Positions 14,327-21,199 of a stretch of 36,898 nucleotides of DNA are shown here, piece after piece. Source of the stretch: an uncultured Oscillospiraceae bacterium (GTDB lineage Bacteria > Bacillota > Clostridia > Oscillospirales > Ruminococcaceae); contig URKR01000019.1 in NCBI GenBank assembly GCA_900548355.1, positions 1 through 36,898 of the forward strand, written 5' to 3'. A model generated the notes under the pieces. The model did no database searches and was not told where the DNA came from. It saw only the letters and a program-made list of their open reading frames with translations. Positions within the stretch are counted from its first letter, which is position 1. Each line of letters starts with the position of its first letter. The translations under genes were made by a program, and so were the position numbers.

Positions 14327-16156
14327 ATGTGCGGAATTGTCGGTTTTGTCGGCGCGCGGGAGAACGCGCAGACGATCTTGCAGGCGATGATGGATCGCAT
14401 CGCCCACCGCGGCCCCGACGGCCAGGGCCAGTTCCTGGAAGGCCCGGTCGCGCTGGGCCAGCGCCGGCTTTCAATCATCGACCTGGACGGCGGCAAACAG
14501 CCGATGTACAACGAGGACGGCAGCCTTGTCGTTGTGTTTAACGGCGAGATCTATAACTTCCAGGCACTGACCGCCGAACTGCAGGCGGCCGGCCACACCC
14601 TCGCAACCCGGTCGGATACCGAGGTGCTGCTGCACGGGTACGAGGAATGGGGCAAAGGGATGCTGGACCGGCTGCGCGGCATGTTCACCTTTGCGCTGTG
14701 GGACCGCAAGGCCGAAACGCTGTTCTTGGCCCGCGATCACTTCGGCATCAAACCGCTGTACTACTATCAGAACGAAGAGGGCGAACTTCTGTTCGGCAGC
14801 GAGATCAAGAGTTTTCTTGACCACCCGGGCTTTCACAAGGCGCTCAACGAAGACCAGCTCTCGCTCTACCTCTCCTATCAGTATTCGCCGGGGGAGGACA
14901 CGTTCTTCCGCGGCGTGAAAAAACTGCTGCCGGCCCACTGCCTGACCTGGCAGGGGGGCGAGATCAAGATCGAGCGGTACTGGCAGCCGGCCTTCACCCC
15001 GGACGAAGGACCGGCGCTGGCCGAGTGGGAGCAGGCCATCGCCGACGCCATGACCGAGAGCGTCGCCGCGCACAAGATTGCCGACGTCGAGGTCGGCAGT
15101 TTCCTGTCCTCCGGCGTCGATTCCAGCTATATGGCTGCGCTGGCGAAAGTCGATAAAACCTTTACCGTCGGCTTTGCGAACAAGCAGTATGATGAGACCG
15201 ACTTTGCGAAGGAGTTTTCGGCCCATATCGGGGTCAAGAACTATGCCTACCGCATCACGCCGGAGGAATACTGGGCGAATCTCGGCCGTATTCAGTACCA
15301 TATGGATGAGCCGCTGGCCGACGCCGCGAGCGTCGCGCTCTACTTTGTCAACCGCGAAGCCGCCAAGCAGGTCAAGGTCTGCCTTTCGGGCGAAGGCGCG
15401 GACGAGTTTTTCGGCGGGTACAACATCTATAAAGAGCCGTTCACGGTCAGCTGGTATGATAAGCTGCCGCTCTGGCTGCGGCGGGCCGTTGGCGCGGCGG
15501 CGTCGGTGCTGCCGCCGGTGCCGGGGGTGAACTTCCTTGTGCGCCGCGGCCGGCCGCTGGAAGAACGCTACATCGGCAACACCAATCTGATGGGCGAGCG
15601 GCGCAAACGCCAGCTGCTGAAGAATTATACAGGCCGTATTTTGCCCACTGATCTGTCCCGCCCGTATTTTGAGCAGACCCGCGGCCAGGATGCCGTGACC
15701 CGGATGGAATACTGCGACCTCAACCTCTGGATGGTCGGGGATATCCTGCTCAAAGCAGACAAAATGAGCATGGCGAATTCGCTCGAACTGCGGGTTCCTT
15801 TCCTGGACCGCAAGGTCTTTGACCTGGCCTGCCGCATCCCGACTTCCTGCAAGGTCAACGCCGCCCAGACCAAGATCGCGATGCGCGGCGCAGCCGAAAA
15901 GACGATCCCGCCCAAGACTGCCGACAAGAAAAAGCTCGGTTTCCCGGTCCCTGTCCGCGCCTGGCTGCGGGAGGAAAAGTACGCCGCCATCCTGCGCGAA
16001 GCCTTTGCCTCCGAGGCGGCCGAAAAGTTTTTCAACACCGCCGCGCTCAACAAGATGCTTGACCAGCATCTTTCGGGCAAGCGGGACAACTGGCGCCAGC
16101 TGTGGTGTGTGTTCATCTTCTTAGTCTGGTATGACGAATATTTTGTCAAGAGGTGA
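14327..16156 (+). CDS. asnB: Asparagine synthase (glutamine-hydrolysing) family protein, copy 2
   Basis: A 609-residue class II amidotransferase paralogous to the copy at 10917-12806. Cys2 follows the initiator Met (MCGIVGFVGA). NGEIYNFQ lies at 72-79, SDTEVLLHGYEEWG at 96-109, the ATP loop SGVDSS at 262-267, and LSGEGADEFFGGYN and KADKMSMANSLELRVPFLD follow in the synthetase domain. AAAGGA lies 7 nt before the ATG. The 18 additional codons of the longer open frame are leader sequence that includes the promoter. Its TGA lies inside the ribosome-binding site of the MurE-like gene, so the two are translated together. That coupling suggests it amidates a cell-wall precursor rather than free aspartate. 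Confidence 0.9.
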   Translation: MCGIVGFVGARENAQTILQAMMDRIAHRGPDGQGQFLEGPVALGQRRLSIIDLDGGKQPMYNEDGSLVVVFNGEIYNFQALTAELQAAGHTLATRSDTEVLLHGYEEWGKGMLDRLRGMFTFALWDRKAETLFLARDHFGIKPLYYYQNEEGELLFGSEIKSFLDHPGFHKALNEDQLSLYLSYQYSPGEDTFFRGVKKLLPAHCLTWQGGEIKIERYWQPAFTPDEGPALAEWEQAIADAMTESVAAHKIADVEVGSFLSSGVDSSYMAALAKVDKTFTVGFANKQYDETDFAKEFSAHIGVKNYAYRITPEEYWANLGRIQYHMDEPLADAASVALYFVNREAAKQVKVCLSGEGADEFFGGYNIYKEPFTVSWYDKLPLWLRRAVGAAASVLPPVPGVNFLVRRGRPLEERYIGNTNLMGERRKRQLLKNYTGRILPTDLSRPYFEQTRGQDAVTRMEYCDLNLWMVGDILLKADKMSMANSLELRVPFLDRKVFDLACRIPTSCKVNAAQTKIAMRGAAEKTIPPKTADKKKLGFPVPVRAWLREEKYAAILREAFASEAAEKFFNTAALNKMLDQHLSGKRDNWRQLWCVFIFLVWYDEYFVKR

Positions 16157-16161
16157 TTGCG

Positions 16162-17658
16162 ATGCGTCTGAAACAGCTTCTCAAAGGGCTTTCCTGCACC
16201 CTCGTACAGGGGGATCTGAACGCCGAAGTCAAGGACATTTTCTATGATTCCCGCAAAGTAACCGAGGGCGGGCTGTTTGTCTGCATCGTCGGCACCCAGC
16301 GCGACAGCCACGACCTCGCGGCCGAAGCCGCCGCCAAGGGCGCCGGCGTGCTCGCGATCCAGCACCCGCTCGACGAGGCCGTGCTGGCCGGGATGCCGGG
16401 CGTGACGGTTGTGCAGTTTGAAAACACCCGCTATGCGCTCGCAATGCTCTCGACCGCCTTCTTCGGCCACCCGGCCAAGGAGATGACGATGGTCGGCGTG
16501 ACCGGCACCAAGGGCAAGACGACGACCACCCACATGATCCGCGCGGTGCTCACCGCCGCCGGGCGCAAGGTGGGGATGATCGGCACCAACGGCGTCTACT
16601 ACCCCGGCCACCACTATGACCTCAACAATACGACCCCCGAAAGCTACGATTTGCAGCGGATTCTGCGCCAGCTGGTCGATGCCGGCTGCGACGCCTGCGT
16701 GATGGAGGTTTCCAGCCAGGGCCTTATGATGGACCGTGTGGCCGGCATCCATTACCAGGTCGGCGTCTTTACCAACCTCTATCCCGACCACATCGGCCCC
16801 GGCGAACACAGCAGTTTTGAGGAATACCGCAGCTGGAAAGGTCAGCTTTTCCAGCGCTGCGATGTCGGCGTCGTGAACGCCGACGACCCGAACACCGAGG
16901 CGCTGCTTGCCGGCCACACCTGCCGCCTGCTTACTTACGGCATTGACCAGGCCGCCGATTACCGCGCCGGCAAAGATTATTCGCTGCTGCGCAACAAGGA
17001 GATGCTCGGCGTTGCTTTCACCCTGACCGAGCCCGACGGCCGGCAGCTGGGGGCCCAGGTAGCCATGCCGGGGCTGTTCAGCATCTATAACGCGCTGGCC
17101 ACAATCGGCGCCGGCAAAGCGCTTGGCCTTACGGATGAAGCCATCCACGAAGGGCTGCGCCGCACCGTTGTCAAAGGCCGGGTGGAACTGGTGCCGATCA
17201 GCCACAATTTTACCATCCTGATTGATTATGCCCACAACGAAGCCGCCGCCGAAAGCCTGCTGGAAACGCTGCGGGCCTATAAGCCGAACCGGCTTGTCGT
17301 CGTGTTCGGCTGCGGCGGCAACCGCAGCAAGCTGCGCCGCTACGGCATGGGGGAGGTTTGCTCCCGCATGGCGGATTTCCTCATCTTGACCGAGGACAAC
17401 AACCGGTTTGAAAAAGTTGCGGACATCATTGCCGATATCAAGCAGGGCATCGCCAAAGGCAACCCTGACGTGCCCTATGTCGAGATCCCCGACCGGCTCG
17501 ACGCGCTGCACTATGCGATCGACCACGCCGAGAAAGGCGACCTGATTGCGGTCATCGGCAAAGGCCACGAAGCCTACCGCGACCGCGAAGGCGTCAAAAC
17601 CCCGTTCTTGGAGCGCGAACTCATCGAGGAGTACGCGGCGGAGAAGGGGATAGAGTAA
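16162..17658 (+). CDS. MurE-like Mur ligase (UDP-MurNAc-tripeptide synthetase family), atypical
   Basis: A 498-residue Mur ligase with all three domains: DSRKVTEGGLFVCIVG (substrate binding, near 29-44), the P-loop GVTGTKGKTTTT (112-123), TTPESYDL, EVSSQGL, the ADP-side NADDP, and the C-terminal domain. MurE ligates diaminopimelate or lysine to UDP-MurNAc-Ala-Glu in the cytoplasm. Here the usual DNPR specificity motif reads DNNR (412-415), while Asp, Asn, Arg and the GKGHE loop (466-470) that contact diaminopimelate are kept. The DHLDYHG segment is replaced by DHIGPGEHSS, and the carbamylated lysine would be K226. ATG at 16162 with AGGTGA 5 nt upstream is preferred to GTG at 16153. It may be a paralogue dedicated to this locus. 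Confidence 0.8.
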   Translation: MRLKQLLKGLSCTLVQGDLNAEVKDIFYDSRKVTEGGLFVCIVGTQRDSHDLAAEAAAKGAGVLAIQHPLDEAVLAGMPGVTVVQFENTRYALAMLSTAFFGHPAKEMTMVGVTGTKGKTTTTHMIRAVLTAAGRKVGMIGTNGVYYPGHHYDLNNTTPESYDLQRILRQLVDAGCDACVMEVSSQGLMMDRVAGIHYQVGVFTNLYPDHIGPGEHSSFEEYRSWKGQLFQRCDVGVVNADDPNTEALLAGHTCRLLTYGIDQAADYRAGKDYSLLRNKEMLGVAFTLTEPDGRQLGAQVAMPGLFSIYNALATIGAGKALGLTDEAIHEGLRRTVVKGRVELVPISHNFTILIDYAHNEAAAESLLETLRAYKPNRLVVVFGCGGNRSKLRRYGMGEVCSRMADFLILTEDNNRFEKVADIIADIKQGIAKGNPDVPYVEIPDRLDALHYAIDHAEKGDLIAVIGKGHEAYRDREGVKTPFLERELIEEYAAEKGIE

Positions 17659-17692
17659 GCACTCCACGCACTGCGCCTTATAGATAACAAGA

Positions 17693-17739
17693 AGCCTCCT
17701 GCGTACCGGCCGAACGCCGGTCAGCAGGAGGCTCTTTTC
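17693..17739 (+). terminator. Rho-independent terminator of the asnB-MurE unit
   Basis: A 10-bp stem AGCCTCCTGC (17693-17702) pairs with GCAGGAGGCT (17724-17733), with a second inner stem ACCGGC/GCCGGT, followed by CTTTTCT. It lies 35 nt after the stop at 17658. Confidence 0.9.
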
Positions 17740-17769
17740 TGTATATGGCAGGAAAAGTGCACACAAACT

Positions 17770-18345
17770 TCATGCAACTATTTTTCCGGTCTCTTGAAAT
17801 TCTTTCTTGTTGTTTTTAATAATTTCTACGATTTTTTCCGCATCTTCCATATATGGAAGCCCAATGTTTTTCTTCTTGCCTTGAATTAAAACCGTACCAA
17901 ACAGTTGTTGTACGTCCTCAATATCGGCAATCGGCACTTCAAAGTCCATTAAGGTTGGAATTATTCCGTTTATTGTGGTTTTTCCTTTGACTCGATCCCG
18001 CGAGATTGTTATATACAGTTTCGGGGTCTGCACCAGTCCTATTATTCCCAGAATCAGCGAGTACGCTCCCATAATGAACATACATACAATCACAGCTACC
18101 ATATCTGCGCTCATTCGATAATAAGAGTTGCTCTCTTCTATGAAAACCATTGCCGCACACAATAGTAGCACAATCCCAATTGTGGCTAATATTTGGTTTG
18201 CTGGCCTTGGTTTTTTCTTGGTGCAAAATGTTTGAACATTCCCACCATCGGAATTGGTTGCCGCTGCCTCTGCAACCTGTTGTCCACAGTGCGCACAGAA
18301 GGCGGAACCTTCTTCCAATCTTGCTCCACATTTTTGACAGTACAT
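17770..18345 (-). CDS. Zinc-ribbon membrane protein with C-terminal PH-like domain, hypothetical
   Basis: A 191-residue protein. An N-terminal zinc ribbon uses Cys3, Cys6, Cys17 and Cys20 (MYCQKCG, then FCAHCG), followed by a polar linker. Two membrane helices lie at about 52-69 and 81-106, and an 85-residue beta-rich cytoplasmic tail (LYITISRDRVKGKTTING onward) looks like a bacterial PH-type domain. Of three in-frame ATGs, that at 18345 has GGAAAGG at a workable distance. The gene is much richer in A+T than its neighbours and has its own promoter and a palindromic control region shared with the divergent XRE gene. This suggests an acquired, locally regulated unit. Function is unknown; a membrane stress or sensing role is only a guess. 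Confidence 0.75.
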   Translation of the reverse strand: MYCQKCGARLEEGSAFCAHCGQQVAEAAATNSDGGNVQTFCTKKKPRPANQILATIGIVLLLCAAMVFIEESNSYYRMSADMVAVIVCMFIMGAYSLILGIIGLVQTPKLYITISRDRVKGKTTINGIIPTLMDFEVPIADIEDVQQLFGTVLIQGKKKNIGLPYMEDAEKIVEIIKNNKKEFQETGKIVA

Positions 18346-18387
18346 ACTTTTCATCCTTTCCAGCACAAACTACGAGATGCGCATTCA

Positions 18388-18422
18388 TCTCTTTTAGATA
18401 TATTATACATATCTTAAAGAGA
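18388..18422. promoter_or_regulatory. Palindromic operator between divergent zinc-ribbon and XRE genes
   Basis: The arms TCTCTTTTAGATAT (18388-18401) and ATATCTTAAAGAGA (18409-18422) are inverted repeats matching at 13 of 14 positions with a 7-nt spacer. The spacer contains the -10 box of the zinc-ribbon gene. A second inverted repeat, GAGAATT (18419-18425) with AATTCTC (18436-18442), overlaps it and covers the -35 box. This arrangement is what an XRE repressor acting on its neighbour would need. Confidence 0.65.
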
Positions 18423-18430
18423 ATTTTCAA
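18402..18430 (-). promoter_or_regulatory. Promoter of the zinc-ribbon gene
   Basis: Minus strand TTGAAA (18425-18430), 17-nt spacer, TATAAT (18402-18407, perfect). It lies entirely within the overlapping palindromes described at 18388-18442. The leader to the ATG at 18345 is about 50 nt. Confidence 0.65.
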
Positions 18431-18473
18431 GTCCTAATTCTCGTTGTAATCTAATGAAAAGGAGTTGATCGGA

Positions 18474-18818
18474 TTGGCTGAAAGAAAAAACGATCTTGGA
18501 AACGCCTTGCGCGCCGCTCGCCTCAAGAAAAATTATTCCCAAGAGCAGCTTGCCGAACGGCTCGATATCACGGTAACGCATCTGCAGCATATCGAAAGCG
18601 GGTTCCGAAAGCCTTCGATTGAACTGTTCTTTTCTCTGATTCGGGAACTCAATTTTTCTACAGATTATTTTTTGGAGCAGCAGAGTGTTGCTTCGCGTTC
18701 AGAGGATTACGCTTCTCTACTATTGATGCTGAATCAATGCACGCCCTATCAGCTATCCGTATTGCGCGCAACCGCACAGGCCCTTCTGGATGGTGAAAAG
18801 GAACAGAAAAAAGAGTAA
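18474..18818 (+). CDS. XRE-family helix-turn-helix transcriptional regulator
   Basis: A 114-residue protein with an N-terminal Cro/C1-type HTH: LGNALRAARLKKNYSQEQLA (8-27), then ERLDITVTHLQHIESGFRKP. The remaining 50 residues are a short helical tail that may dimerise. The start is TTG at 18474, with AAAAGGAG ending 9 nt before it; the TTG at 18465 is too close to that site. It is divergent from the zinc-ribbon gene and separated from it by two overlapping palindromes, so autoregulation and control of its neighbour are likely. Codon use is less GC-rich than the surrounding operons. A terminator follows immediately. Confidence 0.85.
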   Translation: MAERKNDLGNALRAARLKKNYSQEQLAERLDITVTHLQHIESGFRKPSIELFFSLIRELNFSTDYFLEQQSVASRSEDYASLLLMLNQCTPYQLSVLRATAQALLDGEKEQKKE

Positions 18819-18845
18819 GGCAGAGCCAATACGCTCTGCCTTTTG
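18819..18845 (+). terminator. Rho-independent terminator of the XRE gene
   Basis: A perfect 8-bp stem GGCAGAGC (18819-18826) with GCTCTGCC (18833-18840) and a 6-nt loop is followed by TTTT. It begins directly after the stop codon. Confidence 0.9.
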
Positions 18846-18884
18846 TATATCCTTTTCAGGGAAAAATCCCGTTGTTGCGCCCCC

Positions 18885-18911
18885 GGGACGATGCGAGCAT
18901 CGTCCCCTACA
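18885..18911. repeat. Hairpin repeat, half unit A
   Basis: GGGACGATGC-ga-GCATCGTCCC (18885-18906) is followed by CCTACA. The stem is identical to the right half of the composite unit at 19166-19246. It is the first of six hairpins in the 446-nt gap between the XRE and cardiolipin synthase genes, which holds no gene. Confidence 0.8.
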
Positions 18912-18954
18912 GTGCCAACGCGAAGCCCTGTACCGCAACACAAACCGCGTGCCA

Positions 18955-18980
18955 TGTAGGAGCGGATTCCATATCCGCCC
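18955..18980. repeat. Hairpin repeat, half unit B
   Basis: TGTAGG leads into the stem GCGGAT/ATCCGC (18962-18967 with 18973-18978). It has the layout of the left half of the composite units further right, but with a different stem sequence and a degraded TGTAGGGG end. Confidence 0.6.
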
Positions 18981-19030
18981 GGTTTGCGACGGGGCGGGCA
19001 TTTGGGGGGCCGCCTCGTTTTTCCAACGAT

Positions 19031-19108
19031 TGTAGGGGCGAGCATTGCTCGCCCGCAGAGGTTCGCGGCAAGGCAAGGTTCCCCGGGCGGGATGAATCCC
19101 GCCCCTAC
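19031..19108. repeat. Composite double-hairpin repeat, unit 1
   Basis: The ends GTAGGGGC (19032-19039) and GCCCCTAC (19101-19108) are inverted repeats. Inside are the stem GGGCGAGCA/TGCTCGCCC (19036-19054), a linker at 19055-19084 containing GTTCGCGGCAAGGCAAGGTT, and the stem GGGCGGGAT/ATCCCGCCC (19085-19104). The linker is nearly the same as in unit 2 (about 26 of 29 positions) although the stems differ. Confidence 0.8.
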
Positions 19109-19165
19109 GCATGGTTATTTGGCCCGTCACCGGCCTTATGGGTTTGCAACCGCGTTTTCCCCATT

Positions 19166-19246
19166 TGTAGGGGCCGGATTCATCCGGCCCGCGGAAGTTC
19201 GCGGCAGGGCAAGGTTCCCGGGACGATGCGAGCATCGTCCCCTACA
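19166..19246. repeat. Composite double-hairpin repeat, unit 2
   Basis: The ends TGTAGGGG (19166-19173) and CCCCTACA (19239-19246) are perfect inverted repeats. Inside are the stem GGGCCGGAT/ATCCGGCCC (19171-19190), the conserved linker (19191-19219) and the stem GGGACGATGC/GCATCGTCCC (19220-19241). It lies 19 nt beyond the cardiolipin synthase stop and could also end or protect that transcript. Confidence 0.8.
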
Positions 19247-19264
19247 GCGGCCACACAGCCCCCC

Positions 19265-20821
19265 TCAGCACAGCGGCGCGACGAGCCGCAGGGCTGCGGA
19301 GACAAGGGTGCCGAGCCAACTGGTTCGGCAGTCGCGCAGCGCAACTTCGCGGCACTGGCTTTCCAGGTCCATCATGTCGGCCCGGATTTCTTCGAGCACC
19401 TGCCCGCCATAGAGCAGGGTGCTGCATTCAAAATGCAGATAAAGGCTGCGGTAATCAAGGTTGATCGATCCAACCGCCCCAACCCGCCCATCGCAAAGCC
19501 AGGTTTTGGAATGCAGGAACCCCGGCGTAAAGGTAAAGATCTTGATACCGGCCCGGATCAGCGTGGCAAAGTAACTGCGGGTCAGCTGGTAAACCGTCGG
19601 TTTGTCCGGGATGCCGGGGGTATAGATCCGCACATCCACCCCGCGTTTGGCTGCAAGTTTAAGCGCCGTGATCAAGTCGCTGTCCGCAATCAGGTAGGGG
19701 GTTGTGATCAGCAGTTCCCGCTCGGCCTGGTTGATGAGTTCCAGATACACATTTTTCGCAATGCACTCATCGTCCACCGGGCTGTCACAGAACGGCTGCA
19801 CAAGGCAGTCGCCCGCTCTCTCCCCTGCCGGAAAGACCGGGCGCGGCACAGCCCGCTCATCGGTTTTGGGGCGGTTGGCCGCCCAGAATTCCAAAAACAT
19901 CGTCGTAAAGCTCCAGGCGGCCGGGCCGCGCAGCCGCACGCCGGTATCCCGCCAGTAGCCAAAGCGCACCTTTTCGTTGATATATTCATCAGCCAGGTTG
20001 ATGCCGCCGGTGAAAGCGACTTTGCCGTCAATGACAAGGATTTTGCGGTGGTCGCGGTTGTTCATCACCAGGTTGAGCATCGGCACAAACGGGTTGAAGG
20101 AAAGTGCGCGGATGCCTTCCGCCTCAAGCTTTTTCCAATATCGCACCGGCAGGCCGGTCACACATCCGGTATCGTCATAGATCAGCCGCACATCGATACC
20201 GGCGGCCGCCTTGCGGCGCAGCAGTTCGTGGACAGTATCCCACATATGGCCCTGCGAGATGATGAAAAACTCCACAAAAATATACTTCTCCGCCTTTTCC
20301 ATCTCGGCGAGCATATCCGGGAACATCGCTTCCCCCGAAGGGTAGTAGGTCGCCTCTGTATCGGCATACACAGGGAAGTGGCCGTAATCCCGCAGATAGG
20401 CCGCCGTACGCCCGGCGCGTGGGTCAGCCTGTTCAAGCGCCGCCTGCGGCGCCGGCTGCGGCGTGCGCATCGGCCGGATGCGGGCGCCGGCGCGTTCCAG
20501 CTTGCGGCGCAGCCGCAGGGCGGGCCGGTGGTCGCCCCAAAGCAGGTAGAGCAGCCCGCCCTGCACCGGCATTACCATAAACAGCACCATCCAGCTGATC
20601 TTGATTTCGGGCGGCGTTGTGTCCTGCCGGATCAGCGCCGCGCACATGATCACACTGATGACAATTCCGACAAAAGTCAGCCACTGGGCATACTCGGTCA
20701 GCTTGTAAAACAGAAAGAAGAGCCAGACCGCCTGCAGAAGCAGCAACAGGCCGGTGACCACCAGCCGGCTGAAGACAAACTGCAGCACGCCCTTGACCTT
20801 GGTTCCAAATTTGGAAATCAT
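19265..20821 (-). CDS. cls: Cardiolipin synthase (phospholipase D family)
   Basis: A 518-residue membrane enzyme that condenses two phosphatidylglycerols to cardiolipin. The N-terminus has two to three hydrophobic segments (about 15-40, 45-65 and 75-95), then the catalytic part with two HKD motifs: HRKILVID at 258-265 and HSKTWLCD at 437-444, each followed by the expected G-G-x-N/G-S-x-N pattern (FTGGINLADEY and GSINLDYRS). Length and order are normal for bacterial Cls. The ATG at 20821 has AAAGGA at good spacing; the longer frame begins with a GTG that lacks a site. It is a single-gene unit with its own promoter. Confidence 0.93.
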   Translation of the reverse strand: MISKFGTKVKGVLQFVFSRLVVTGLLLLLQAVWLFFLFYKLTEYAQWLTFVGIVISVIMCAALIRQDTTPPEIKISWMVLFMVMPVQGGLLYLLWGDHRPALRLRRKLERAGARIRPMRTPQPAPQAALEQADPRAGRTAAYLRDYGHFPVYADTEATYYPSGEAMFPDMLAEMEKAEKYIFVEFFIISQGHMWDTVHELLRRKAAAGIDVRLIYDDTGCVTGLPVRYWKKLEAEGIRALSFNPFVPMLNLVMNNRDHRKILVIDGKVAFTGGINLADEYINEKVRFGYWRDTGVRLRGPAAWSFTTMFLEFWAANRPKTDERAVPRPVFPAGERAGDCLVQPFCDSPVDDECIAKNVYLELINQAERELLITTPYLIADSDLITALKLAAKRGVDVRIYTPGIPDKPTVYQLTRSYFATLIRAGIKIFTFTPGFLHSKTWLCDGRVGAVGSINLDYRSLYLHFECSTLLYGGQVLEEIRADMMDLESQCREVALRDCRTSWLGTLVSAALRLVAPLC

Positions 20822-20893
20822 TCCGGTTCCTTTCTTCACAGCGGCGAAGGGGCCACGGCCTCTCCGTTTCGCTGATTTTCGCGATTCCCTTAT

Positions 20894-20922
20894 ACTGTAG
20901 CACGGGCCCGGTCGTTTTGCAA
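20894..20922 (-). promoter_or_regulatory. Probable promoter of cls
   Basis: Minus strand TTGCAA (20917-20922), 17-nt spacer, TACAGT (20894-20899) preceded by TGC (extended -10). The leader is about 65 nt. The rest of the 378-nt gap to 21199 holds an AT-rich stretch and the CIRCE operator of the divergent hsp20 gene. Confidence 0.5.
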
Positions 20923-21053
20923 GGGCGTTGCCACACCCGAGCCACGCTGGGGTATTGCCGGGCCTTCTCTCATTTCCCCACCGGAATTTGCCAGAGTTCT
21001 ATATTTCCCTTTCTTCCAAATTTATTTCGTTTATAAGTCATATTTTTGAATTA

Positions 21054-21080
21054 TTGGCACTCTAATGAATTGAGTGCTAA
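21054..21080. promoter_or_regulatory. CIRCE operator (HrcA binding site)
   Basis: TTGGCACTC (21054-21062), 9-nt spacer, GAGTGCTAA (21072-21080). This matches the CIRCE consensus TTAGCACTC-N9-GAGTGCTAA at 17 of 18 arm positions. It lies 119 nt before the hsp20 start in an AT-rich leader, so HrcA control of hsp20 is expected. Confidence 0.92.
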
Positions 21081-21199
21081 ATTTTCACCGTTTATTCATA
21101 CGCAGTTCACAATTGGGCTGTATCATCATACTTGCCGGAACGGAAAACCGGCCCCCTAAAGATTTCAAACCCTTTCAGATAAAAAAGGAGATATGCGTT

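Noticed and set aside
14471..16069. Long antisense open frame (about 532 codons) opposite asnB copy 2
   Set aside because: Shadow of a GC-rich coding gene. The translation has no recognisable motif, while the plus strand encodes a full asparagine synthase.
15625..17766. Antisense open frame of about 713 codons spanning asnB copy 2, the MurE-like gene and the terminator
   Set aside because: It runs across two convincing genes and a terminator hairpin. Its sequence is the complement of conserved Mur ligase motifs.
18885..19246. Possible CRISPR array or tRNA-like hairpins in the repeat cluster
   Set aside because: Repeats are palindromic with variable stems, spacing is irregular and spacers are not unique. 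No cas genes or tRNA features are present.
18872..20875. Plus-strand open frame of 667 codons from the hairpin repeats through cls
   Set aside because: Its first part is translated repeats and the rest is the reverse complement of cardiolipin synthase with both HKD motifs on the other strand.
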